Positions 35,445 through 42,727 of a stretch of DNA of 64,000 nucleotides are shown here, piece after piece. Every line of letters begins with the position of its first letter. Position 1 is the first letter of the stretch. Below the pieces are notes generated by a model. It was not told where the DNA came from, searched no databases, and saw nothing but the letters and a program-made list of their open reading frames with translations. The DNA comes from Mesobacillus boroniphilus. GTDB taxonomy: Bacteria; Bacillota; Bacilli; Bacillales; Cytobacillaceae. Where the stretch lies: positions 1,674,001 to 1,738,000 of the forward strand of contig NZ_QTKX01000001.1 of the NCBI RefSeq assembly GCF_018424685.1, written 5' to 3'. The position numbers and the translations under genes were made by a program.

Positions 35445-36068
35445 TTATAATAGTGCTGCTATTCCCTGAAAACCGAAATATACTCCAAATCCCAATAATG
35501 AAAGCCCTGATAATATTGAGATAACCCTTAAGCTTCTATAATTCAAAAATTTCCTGAATCCAGTAGTTATTGCGGCTACAAGTATATCCCACAATGCCAA
35601 TCCAAGAAAGATCATACTGCTATAAACCAACAAATCGGTGCGACCATAGCTGCTGGCGGTTTTGGCCAGGACTGACCCATAAATCCCCAACCAGAACAGG
35701 ATTGATAAAGGGCTGCTTATCGACATCAAAAAACCTGTAAAAAAACATTTCATCAATGATTCCTGTCCTCGGCTAAACGCAAGGTTAATATCATTCGCCT
35801 TCACGATACATTCAATCCCTGAATATGTAAGGACGAATCCACCAAACAGCCACAGGAATATTTGGATGATGGGCATGTCCAAAAAATTCACAAGGCCCAA
35901 ATAGATTAATAGCATAAAAATAGCATCGGCAATCATTGATCCTGCACCGACGATCCATGCATGCCAGAAACCATTTTTGATGCCCTTGTCCAATCTGGCG
36001 GAATTGACCGGTCCAATTGGTGCAGCCAATGTTAACCCAAGAAAAATATAGCTTACTAGTAAACTCAC
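35445..36068 (-). CDS. LysE-family translocator (paralogue 1)
   Basis: This membrane protein (207 residues from the chosen start) has six predicted helices and the LysE/RhtB family opening IFLGLTLAAPIGPVN with the conserved GPV. The family exports amino acids such as lysine, threonine or homoserine lactone; the substrate here is unknown. A GTG at 36068 was chosen because AGAGG lies eight bases ahead and the paralogue at 37212 starts at the same alignment position; the frame itself extends to 36158. The second copy lies across tRNA-Leu on the opposite strand. Confidence 0.85.
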   Translation of the reverse strand: MSLLVSYIFLGLTLAAPIGPVNSARLDKGIKNGFWHAWIVGAGSMIADAIFMLLIYLGLVNFLDMPIIQIFLWLFGGFVLTYSGIECIVKANDINLAFSRGQESLMKCFFTGFLMSISSPLSILFWLGIYGSVLAKTASSYGRTDLLVYSSMIFLGLALWDILVAAITTGFRKFLNYRSLRVISILSGLSLLGFGVYFGFQGIAALL

Positions 36069-36213
36069 ACTCAATTCCTCTTCCTCCAGCACACAGAAAC
36101 TTTGTAAATTGTATGCCGTGAAATAAAAACTTAATACAACATGTCCAGTTTCCCTCAAAAAAATGAATTGAAATTGCTTTTTCCTGTGCTATAATTTTTT
36201 TAAATACTTATTC

Positions 36214-36297
36214 GCGGGTGTGGCGGAATCGGCAGACGCGCTAGATTCAGGTTCTAGTGGTGGCAACACCGTGGAGGTTCAAGTCCTCTCATCCGCA
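36214..36297 (+). tRNA. tRNA-Leu (anticodon CAG)
   Basis: A complete class II tRNA: acceptor GCGGGTG pairing with CATCCGC, anticodon stem CTAGA/TCTAG with loop TTCAGGT, long variable arm, T-arm GAGG-TTCAAGT-CCTC and discriminator A. CCA is not encoded. A hairpin with T run follows. Confidence 0.96.
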
Positions 36298-36304
36298 TAC
36301 AAAG

Positions 36305-36333
36305 AAGGTGCCTAGAAATGGGCACTTTTTTTG
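36305..36333 (+). terminator. Terminator of tRNA-Leu
   Basis: GGTGCC/GGGCAC-type arms around TAGAAAT followed by seven T residues. Confidence 0.8.
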
Positions 36334-36340
36334 TTTATAA

Positions 36341-36520
36341 AAAAGGCTATTTTCGCATTAAATGTTGCTTTTCGATCAAGTAACTGCTTCAGCACCCTTA
36401 ATGGTATCGGGGCTCTTTTGAGGAGGCTTCTGAGCTAGAATTTGCATCAATACTCGTAAAAACCCAGGTGCCGGTTTTTACTTTCGCTGTGAAAGCAACA
36501 AAGTTTACGAAAAGAGCGTT
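36341..36520. repeat. MITE-like inverted-repeat element, copy A
   Basis: The left end (AAAAAGGCTATTTTCGC, then ATGTTGCTTTTC) and the reverse complement of the right end (AACGCTCTTTTCGTAAAC, then TTTGTTGCTTTC) are similar inverted termini of about 30 bp. Internally GCTCTTTT (36412-36419) pairs with AAAAGAGC near the right end. Related sequences occur at 36812-36904 and 55361-55476. No coding capacity. Confidence 0.65.
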
Positions 36521-36533
36521 AAAAAAAGAAAAA

Positions 36534-36562
36534 AACAGCCTGGAATCATCCAGACTGTTTTC
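36534..36562 (-). terminator. Terminator of the YdjO-like gene
   Basis: CAGTCTGGA/TCCAGGCTG arms followed by a minus-strand T run. Confidence 0.75.
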
Positions 36563-36576
36563 ACCTTATCTTATCA

Positions 36577-36783
36577 TTATCCGATTAGATTCTGACTATG
36601 GTTGTTAACCACTTCAAGAACCTTAGTTGTCTGCTCCATATCACTTTGACAAATTGGGCAAGCGGGGACATTGCTGCTTTTAAAATTGTCGCGAACCCAG
36701 CAATTGCAATCATCAGAAGTACATACCCATACTTTCGTTTCAGCGGTTACGATCTCTTCAGGCGGTTTTCTTCCAAATGCCAT
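36577..36783 (-). CDS. YdjO-like cold-inducible protein
   Basis: This 68-residue protein resembles the YdjO family, small cold-shock-induced Bacillus proteins of unknown mechanism. The visible mark is a four-cysteine zinc-type site: WVCTSDDCNCW followed by CPICQS, with FKSSNVP between, as in the family. There is no signal peptide. The ATG at 36783 follows AGGAGCGTGAGG-type purine-rich sequence. It is a lone gene with a terminator. The identification is by recalled pattern. Confidence 0.75.
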   Translation of the reverse strand: MAFGRKPPEEIVTAETKVWVCTSDDCNCWVRDNFKSSNVPACPICQSDMEQTTKVLEVVNNHSQNLIG

Positions 36784-36811
36784 TTCCTCACGCTCCTATA
36801 GGTTTAGTTAT

Positions 36812-36904
36812 GGTCCTTTTCGATTTTGAAGGCTTCCACTACATCATCCAGTTGATTGTCAGGATTTTCGAAAAAAAGGAAGCAACAAAATATTCGAAAA
36901 GACC
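36812..36904. repeat. MITE-like inverted-repeat element, copy E
   Basis: A 93-bp unit whose ends are imperfect inverted repeats: GGTCCTTTTCGATTTTG at the left and, reverse-complemented, GGTCTTTTCGAATATTTTG at the right, each continuing into GCTTCC. The ends resemble those of copy A, 290 bp away. Confidence 0.6.
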
Positions 36905-36929
36905 TTATCATCGTTCGATTGATAAAAAA

Positions 36930-36980
36930 ATTCATTTATTATAAAAAGCCGGCAAATGAAACTTTTTATAATAAATGAAT
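36930..36980. repeat. Perfect 19-bp inverted repeat
   Basis: ATTCATTTATTATAAAAAG (36930-36948) and its exact complement (36962-36980) flank a 13-nt CCGGCAAATGAAA loop. There is no clear T run and no adjacent gene end on the plus strand; it could be a hairpin in RNA or a minimal mobile repeat. Confidence 0.7.
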
Positions 36981-37211
36981 GCTCCGAAAGTTGATATCTA
37001 TTCCATTTTACCACACTTTCTTATTTTTACCAAAAGTGACACATTGGCAGTGCCTGCGCAACAGTTACTAGTATATTCTTTTCATCCAAAATTTATTAAA
37101 ACTGCCCTTAAAAAATACATTGATTATACAGAAATAGGTTGTACACCTTCAGTATTCTGAATAGAAATAGTACAAGCAAATTACGCTTTGACTATTGGAG
37201 GTATTTTAAAA
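36981..37211. other. Intergenic region upstream of LysE paralogue 2
   Basis: AT-rich DNA. A 61-codon plus-strand frame (36975-37160) has no ribosome binding site and unlikely composition. Presumably holds the promoter of the downstream gene; no convincing hexamers stood out. Confidence 0.4.
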
Positions 37212-37832
37212 GTGAATGTCTTCTTAGGCTATATTTTCCTTGGATTATCACTCGCCGCCCCAATTGGCCCTGTAAATGCAGCGCAGATGGACAAAGGGAT
37301 CAAGAGCGGCTTTTTTCAAGCCTGGCTTCTCGGCTTAGGTGCCCTCACAGCAGATATTATCTATATGCTGACAGTCTATCTTGGAGTAGTTAAATATCTG
37401 GAGACTCCGTTCATGCAATCTTTTCTCTGGCTGTTTGGATTCTTTGTCTTGATATATACAGGAATAGAGACGATCATCGGCTCAGGTAAAATCGTCATCG
37501 ATAATCGAAGCCAGGATTCTGGTTTCAAGTCTTTTTTGTCTGGGTTTATCATGTCTATTTCCAATCCACTGACAATATTATTTTGGCTGGGGATTTACGG
37601 ATCTGTCCTTGCCAAGACCGCTTCATCTTACGGAACTGGCGAACTTGTCATTTACAGCTTTGGCATCATACTAGGCCTTATTCTCTGGGATATCGTTATG
37701 GCCGCTATTTCCAGCAGCTTCCGTAAGCTGCTTACAACAAGGTTACTGACGATTATTTCCCTTATATCTGGAATTTCATTAATTGGCTTTGCTCTGTTTT
37801 TTGGATATCAAGCATTGAAGCTTTTTCTTTGA
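37212..37832 (+). CDS. LysE-family translocator (paralogue 2)
   Basis: This 206-residue membrane protein is closely similar to the LysE-type protein at 35445-36068: both share APIGPVN near the start, SISNPLTILFWLGIYGSV (SISSPLSILFWLGIYGSV in paralogue 1) and VLAKTASSYG. It should have six membrane helices and export amino acids or related solutes. The GTG at 37212 has GGAGG about ten bases upstream and matches the paralogue's start. A tandem 52-bp array starts about 30 bp after the stop codon. Confidence 0.85.
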   Translation: MNVFLGYIFLGLSLAAPIGPVNAAQMDKGIKSGFFQAWLLGLGALTADIIYMLTVYLGVVKYLETPFMQSFLWLFGFFVLIYTGIETIIGSGKIVIDNRSQDSGFKSFLSGFIMSISNPLTILFWLGIYGSVLAKTASSYGTGELVIYSFGIILGLILWDIVMAAISSSFRKLLTTRLLTIISLISGISLIGFALFFGYQALKLFL

Positions 37833-37863
37833 AAAAGAGTGCCATGAGAAGGAAGTCCCATAT

Positions 37864-38301
37864 CCTGAAAAGCTGTCATAATAACAACGGATTCTTGACA
37901 GCTTTGACTTCATTTCATGAAAAGCTGTCACAATAACAACGGATTCTTGACAGCTTTGACTCCATTTCCTGAAAACCTGTCACAATAACAACGGATTCTT
38001 GACAGCTTTGACTTCATTTCCTGAAAAGCTGTCACAATAACAACGGATTCTTGACAGCTTTGACTTCATTTCCTGAAAACCTGTCACAATAACAACGGAT
38101 TCTTGACAGCTTTGACTTCATTTCCTGAAAAGCTGTCACAATAACAACGGATTCTTGACAGCTTTGACTTCATTTCCTGAAAACCTGTCACAATAACAAC
38201 GGATTCTTGACAGCTTTGACTTCATTTCCTGAAAAGCTGTCACAATAACAACGGATTCTTGACAGCTTTGACTTCATTTCCTGAAAAGCCGTCTAAATAA
38301 C
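37864..38301. repeat. Tandem array 2: eight 52-bp units plus a partial
   Basis: TTGACAG recurs at 37895, 37947, 37999, 38051, 38103, 38155, 38207 and 38259, exactly 52 bp apart, after a partial unit. Core blocks TTGACAGCTTT (offset 1-11) and CTGTCACAATAAC (offset 31-43) sit at the same offsets as in array 1; the middle is TGACTTCATTTCCTGAAAA-like instead. Units alternate between AAAAGCTGTCA and AAAACCTGTCA, implying growth by 104-bp dimers. It is downstream of a LysE-type gene. Confidence 0.95.
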
Positions 38302-38508
38302 ACAGGAATTTCTTTGTTTATAAATCGCAGATACATGACTGGTCTCTGTCCAGCGCATAAACTCCGGCATGTTCCTGGTTTCAAGCACAGCGCATGCAAC
38401 AGGACTCATATGGTTATGTTTCCGGTTTAGGTTTCCACATACTGCTCCGCTTTCATTAGGTCAGAAAGCTGCTCTTTGTCCAGCATTCTTTCTCTTACCG
38501 CGAATTTC
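38302..38508. other. Intergenic region between array 2 and the DUF6509-like gene
   Basis: No supported gene. The minus strand contains short frames (for example one reading LDKEQLSDLMKAEQYVET) without ribosome binding sites, perhaps remnants of a lost gene. Confidence 0.35.
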
Positions 38509-38539
38509 TTGATTGTTTTCGGGGTTTTCGATATATAAT
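38509..38539 (+). promoter_or_regulatory. Promoter of the DUF6509-like gene
   Basis: TTGATT followed after 17-19 bp by TATATAAT, about 30 bp upstream of the start codon. Confidence 0.55.
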
Positions 38540-38570
38540 AGAGGTGACAAAATTAAAAGGATGAGCATTC

Positions 38571-38882
38571 ATGAATATTACCGGACATACTACCGAGATC
38601 CTTGATGATCCATTTGGACTTCTTACAGGGAACAGATATGAATATTTTTTAAATATCGAGGTAGACGAAGAGGATGAGCTCTATACTGAAAAAGGCCTGC
38701 TATTGAAGGTGCTTTTCCTGGTAAACGGAGAAGAAAGACGGATCCTGCAAAGCTATTTCATTGAACAGGAAACAGAGAAGGTCCTCGATTTTGAACTTGA
38801 AGATGATGAAGTGGTGCAAGTAAAAAAGTATTGTGAGGAAAACTTGCCAGCTGAGGATGAAAAAGAAGAGGAATCAAACTAA
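38571..38882 (+). CDS. Small acidic protein, DUF6509-like
   Basis: This 103-residue acidic protein opens with NITGHTTEILDDPFGLLTGNRYE. From memory this resembles the Bacillus family now called DUF6509, once misannotated as pullulanase; no catalytic motif is visible and the function is unknown. The C-terminus is a Glu-rich tail. AAGGATG lies about seven bases before the ATG and a promoter is visible upstream. A bidirectional terminator separates it from the convergent acidic protein gene. Confidence 0.7.
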   Translation: MNITGHTTEILDDPFGLLTGNRYEYFLNIEVDEEDELYTEKGLLLKVLFLVNGEERRILQSYFIEQETEKVLDFELEDDEVVQVKKYCEENLPAEDEKEEESN

Positions 38883-38909
38883 AAAGAGCAGAAATTCTGC
38901 TCTTTTTTT
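38880..38909 (+). terminator. Bidirectional terminator
   Basis: AAAGAGCAGAA with its complement, followed by T runs on both strands, between convergent small-protein genes. Confidence 0.85.
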
Positions 38910-38917
38910 ATTTGTAA

Positions 38918-39313
38918 TTATACCTCTACTGTCTTACCTTCCTCAACAATATGATAAAGGAGATGGGCAAGGTGTTGAACAGGTCCAAGTTCCCCCTCTT
39001 CTTCGTTAAGTTCTTCAGTAAATTCCAGGTCATTCAAATACAATGCTGAAAATTCATAGAAATCCTTCAGTTCGAAGCCGTAACAGTTCGAAGGCTCCTC
39101 CTTTTGTTCCTCATATTGAAGCATCAAATAAGACTCTTGTCCGTCTTTATCTTCCGCATCAAAAAAGACAAAGAAACCAATATTCGTATCCAAATCAAAT
39201 AAATGGCGTGTTCCACCTTCAGTAGCCTGGTCATAATCTTCGCTGCTTAATTTCTGGACCTTCATCGTTTCAACCTGATCTTCTGCGTGAAATTTCACAT
39301 CAAATGTTTTCAT
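38918..39313 (-). CDS. Hypothetical acidic cytosolic protein
   Basis: I do not recognise this 131-residue protein beyond noting that similar acidic proteins are listed as cytosolic proteins in Bacillus genomes. It lacks Cys motifs, signal peptide and membrane segments and is very rich in Glu and Asp, with a LNEEEGELGPVQHLAHLLYHI C-terminal region likely to be helical. An AGGAG lies 12 bases before the ATG, a little far. The shared terminator with the DUF6509-like gene is its only notable context. Confidence 0.6.
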   Translation of the reverse strand: MKTFDVKFHAEDQVETMKVQKLSSEDYDQATEGGTRHLFDLDTNIGFFVFFDAEDKDGQESYLMLQYEEQKEEPSNCYGFELKDFYEFSALYLNDLEFTEELNEEEGELGPVQHLAHLLYHIVEEGKTVEV

Positions 39314-39353
39314 AGTTGCATAACACTCCTATCTATTTTTTCCATAAGTTGAG

Positions 39354-39851
39354 TTAATTCTTTTCTTTAAAAAAGATATGCTCTGCCCTAATTACTTCTC
39401 CGACTGTCAGGATACCATAAGAGAATTCCTGCTGTCTTCTTTTATCAGTCGGTGAGCCGGGATTAAAGACAATCACGCCATCGATTTCCTTTACGACGGG
39501 AATATGGGAATGACCATAAACGATGCAATCAACTTCGTCTTCAGCGAATGTTTCCACTGCCCTTTTTTCGGTTGTTTTCCCAGTACCGTGTCCATGGACA
39601 ATCCCAATATGAAAATTACCTGCTCTTAAGATTTCTTTCGACTTGAGCATCCTTTTAAGTTCAGGTCCATCGACATTTCCAGTGACTCCAATAATGTGCC
39701 CATACTGTTTTAGCTCATTATAAAGCTCCACGGTCTGCCAATCGCCAGCATGAATTATGTAATCACAATCTTCAAGGTCTATGAGCAGCCTCTCTGGCAG
39801 CCTCTTTGCTTTTTTCGGCATATGAGTGTCAGAAATGACCACGATTTTCAT
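39354..39851 (-). CDS. YfcE/YsnB-type metallophosphodiesterase
   Basis: This protein of 165 residues is a calcineurin-like phosphoesterase of the small YfcE/MJ0936/YsnB group. Metal ligands are visible in order: ISDTHMP near the N-terminus, HAGDW, GVTGNVDGPE, GIVHGHG and YGHSHIP. These soluble enzymes hydrolyse phosphodiesters with Mn or Ni in vitro; the physiological substrate is unknown. I chose the ATG at 39851 (GGGAG 11 bases upstream) over the GTG at 39863, which sits on top of that site. Length is standard. Confidence 0.9.
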   Translation of the reverse strand: MKIVVISDTHMPKKAKRLPERLLIDLEDCDYIIHAGDWQTVELYNELKQYGHIIGVTGNVDGPELKRMLKSKEILRAGNFHIGIVHGHGTGKTTEKRAVETFAEDEVDCIVYGHSHIPVVKEIDGVIVFNPGSPTDKRRQQEFSYGILTVGEVIRAEHIFFKEKN

Positions 39852-39909
39852 GGCTGGACGCACTCCCTTCGCCTGTTATTCCCTGTTATATTACCCTGAT
39901 GGGAATGGA

Positions 39910-40446
39910 TTAACCATTCTCAGGATCTTTATATTTAGTCACATTAAAATAATCATTCGTATCATTATAACCATTGAACTCAATATCAAGGTCATGAAAA
40001 TATCGGTGAAGCTGAAGTAATATCTTCTTATCTTTTATCCCATCTTCAATGGTTCTAGAGTAATTTGAGATTGTTTTAAAGTCAGCTTGGAGCGCTGTAT
40101 TGTCTGTTTCAACAGTTGCCAGAACAGATATGATTTCAGAAGCGATCTCCCTCTGCTCCTTCCATTCAACAGAATTGATCCCGCCCCAACCGAGAGTATC
40201 ATTATATTTAGTATGAAATTCACGAATGAAGCTGCCTACTGTTGAGTATTTATCACGTTCAGACTCTTCCTGGAATACTGCGACAGTCTGACCTCCGTTT
40301 TTAAGATTGCTTGAAACACTTTCGCCCCTGACATCTTGATGATTCCTTGTCTCCCACATTGTATAGCCAGCATATAAACCAAAAGCCAGCAAAAACAGAC
40401 TTGCAGGTAAAATCATAAGTTTCCATTTGCCCTTCTTCTTTTCCAT
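39910..40446 (-). CDS. Hypothetical membrane-anchored protein
   Basis: This protein of 178 residues has a basic N-terminus (MEKKKGKWK), a single hydrophobic helix (about 10-30) and an extracytoplasmic domain of about 145 residues with Trp-rich YNDTLGWGGINSVEW and a hydrophilic Asn-rich C-terminus. It looks like a membrane-anchored surface protein. I do not recognise the family. The ATG at 40446 follows GGGGG closely; the frame extends to 40470. Confidence 0.6.
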   Translation of the reverse strand: MEKKKGKWKLMILPASLFLLAFGLYAGYTMWETRNHQDVRGESVSSNLKNGGQTVAVFQEESERDKYSTVGSFIREFHTKYNDTLGWGGINSVEWKEQREIASEIISVLATVETDNTALQADFKTISNYSRTIEDGIKDKKILLQLHRYFHDLDIEFNGYNDTNDYFNVTKYKDPENG

Positions 40447-40681
40447 CTGCCTGCCCCCTGTAAAAAACAACCATTTGTTCGTACACCGCGATTAATTGTT
40501 CTTAATATAATTTGACACCAATGACAAAAAACCTTTTATTATTTCCCTCCCCTGAGGTTCTTTGAGATTGCTTTAAGGGCATAAAATGAAAAGCATAAAC
40601 CTCTAAAAAGGATGGATCTTGGGGGGATTTAGCCTTTAAAAAATGGAGAAAACCAGGTGCATCACCTGGTTCTATCTTAAC

Positions 40682-41572
40682 TCAGTTATACTGTTTAATA
40701 TAATATTTAATCAATTGACCAAGTAATTGATTTAGATCGGTGAACACATAGCCAAGCCCTGCTGCAAGTGAAGTGTCGATCGACCAGGAGCCAGGCAATG
40801 CATATGGGGATACAATGCCAGTATCAGTGCTATTCTCCAGTATTACCTCTTTATTGGCCACCCTAGCTATTTTTTCAACCAATTCGCGCAAGCTTATATC
40901 TTCTGCCGACCCTGGATTGATTGGCCCTTCTAAATCTGAATACCCTATTTCCAACAGAAAGCTTGCGGCTTCATCAGCATGGATGAAGCTGTAGCGCAAA
41001 TCAGGATTAGGTATTCCAATTGGTTGGCCGGAAAGTACTTTATCCACATGGAACTTAAGGCGCTCTGTGTAATCATCTTCAGAGACGACAATCGGAAAGC
41101 GAACGGAAACAACTTCAAAATAACCAAGCTGGTGGAATACCGCTTCAGAGGCTCTTTTCGCCTCTTTGTAACCTTCATACCCTGGGTAATCCTTTCGACT
41201 TTTGTATGTTACTGGATATGTATAGGCATTGAAATTCCCTTCTACATGTTGTGTACCAAACTCATATACAGCTTGAGTAGAGGTAAAAATATAGCGGCGC
41301 ACTTTCCCTTTTAATGCATCTGCTGTATCTTTCGCCTCCATTGGCGAAAAACAGGATTGATCATACACTAGGTCCCATTCTTTACCCTCAAAGGCCGCTA
41401 CCATCGTCTCTTTCTTTTCCCGATCGATAACAAGCCGCTTTACATTTTCACCAAATGGATCACTTTTTGTTCCTCTTGTGGCAATCGTTACCTCATTGCC
41501 ATTCTCTATCAGCTTTTGCACCAGTTTTTTCCCAAAATACTGGGTTCCTCCAAGGACAAGAACTTTTCTCAT
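40682..41572 (-). CDS. NAD-dependent epimerase/dehydratase
   Basis: This 296-residue extended-SDR protein has an N-terminal nucleotide-binding motif, VLGGTQYFGKKL, and the sequence around STQAVYEFG and a distant YxxxK-like YEGYKEAKRASE, typical of atypical sugar-nucleotide epimerase-like proteins. Substrate is unknown. The ATG at 41572 has GGGGGA six bases upstream. It is a single gene between the membrane-anchored protein and ku. Confidence 0.8.
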   Translation of the reverse strand: MRKVLVLGGTQYFGKKLVQKLIENGNEVTIATRGTKSDPFGENVKRLVIDREKKETMVAAFEGKEWDLVYDQSCFSPMEAKDTADALKGKVRRYIFTSTQAVYEFGTQHVEGNFNAYTYPVTYKSRKDYPGYEGYKEAKRASEAVFHQLGYFEVVSVRFPIVVSEDDYTERLKFHVDKVLSGQPIGIPNPDLRYSFIHADEAASFLLEIGYSDLEGPINPGSAEDISLRELVEKIARVANKEVILENSTDTGIVSPYALPGSWSIDTSLAAGLGYVFTDLNQLLGQLIKYYIKQYN

Positions 41573-41735
41573 CAAAAATCCCCCTTTTCTATATTGATTT
41601 ATTCTTCTTTGATTTCGGATTTCCTTTAAATTTACTGCAAAAGACAGGTTTCTGTCTGCTGAGCAATTGAAAAACCGGCTTCAAATATATCGAGGCCGGC
41701 TGGGTCATATAGATGCTTTCTTTGTCCTTGCTTCT

Positions 41736-42590
41736 TTAAGCTTGCTTCTTTTCCTTTGCCTTTGGTTTTGCAGCTGTTTTTTTCTTTTTTGCAGGTGGTG
41801 CATCTTTCTTCTTTTCTGGCTTAGTACGGTCAATGGAAGCCTGAAGCGCTGCCATAAGATCGGTAACATTGGAAACAGGCTCTTTTTCTGTAGGTGTGAC
41901 CACCTCTTTACCAGTACGTTTCGCTTCAATCAACTCTAATAAAGCAGTTCGATAATCATCCTTGTATTTATCTGGTTCAAACTCCGTTGTGAGCTGATCG
42001 ATAAGCATGATGGCAGTTTCCAGTTCCTTGTCTGTTACTTTATCTTCAGCTGGTACATTCGGCACATCTACAGCATTTCTAACTTCATCCGGGAAATGAA
42101 TTGTTTCCATGACGAGCGTATTGTTATATACCCTAACTACAGCCAGCTGTTCCTTGGCCCTGATAATAATCTTTGCAATACCGACTTTTTCTGATTCCTG
42201 AAGAGCCTTCCTTAACAGGGAGTATGCTTTTCCGCCCCCTTCGTTCGGAGACATGAAATAGCTGCGCTGAAAATAAATCGGATCGATTTCAGATATTTTT
42301 ACAAAGTCGATTATTTCCACGGCTTTATCTTCATTTTCTTTTCTTAATGCTTCAAGATCTTCATCCTCAAGGATGACAAACTTTCCTTTTGTGTATTCGT
42401 ACGCTTTTACGATATCCTCATTTTTCACTTCTTTATCGCAGCCAGGACAAACCTTTTCATATTTAATTGGAGTATGGCACTCTTTACATAGATTCCTCAG
42501 TTTGACGTCTTTATCCTCAGTCGCCGCATGTAGCTTAATCGGAATATTGACTAAACCAAAGCTGATGCTTCCTTTCCAGATTGTATGCAT
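41736..42590 (-). CDS. ku: Ku DNA end-binding protein
   Basis: This 284-residue protein is a bacterial Ku homologue, the ring-shaped homodimer that binds DNA double-strand ends and recruits LigD for non-homologous end joining. It opens with HTIWKGSISFGLVNIP, contains a CKECH...CPGCD zinc-type site near residues 35-52 and ends in a lysine-rich tail (PPAKKKKTAAKPKAKEKK) that binds DNA. The ATG at 42590 has GTGGAG six bases upstream. It is divergently transcribed from ligD, as usual in Bacillus. In B. subtilis the pair is made in the forespore by sigma G; I did not see a clear sigma-G promoter. Confidence 0.97.
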   Translation of the reverse strand: MHTIWKGSISFGLVNIPIKLHAATEDKDVKLRNLCKECHTPIKYEKVCPGCDKEVKNEDIVKAYEYTKGKFVILEDEDLEALRKENEDKAVEIIDFVKISEIDPIYFQRSYFMSPNEGGGKAYSLLRKALQESEKVGIAKIIIRAKEQLAVVRVYNNTLVMETIHFPDEVRNAVDVPNVPAEDKVTDKELETAIMLIDQLTTEFEPDKYKDDYRTALLELIEAKRTGKEVVTPTEKEPVSNVTDLMAALQASIDRTKPEKKKDAPPAKKKKTAAKPKAKEKKQA

Positions 42591-42727
42591 GACGTTCTCC
42601 ACCTTATTGTTTTATTAATAATTTGCTTTAGAATCGATTTATCATTCGTAAAAACATTTGCCAGCGTACTAGTTTGAGGTTAAACAGGAACAATATAAAT
42701 ACGACTGGTGTGAAAGGATGGGGAATA

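Noticed and set aside
36975..37160. 61-codon plus-strand frame before LysE paralogue 2
   Set aside because: No Shine-Dalgarno and unlikely amino acid mix.
38330..38560. Short minus-strand frames reading like protein fragments between array 2 and the DUF6509-like gene
   Set aside because: Broken by stops and without ribosome binding sites; noted only as possible remnants.
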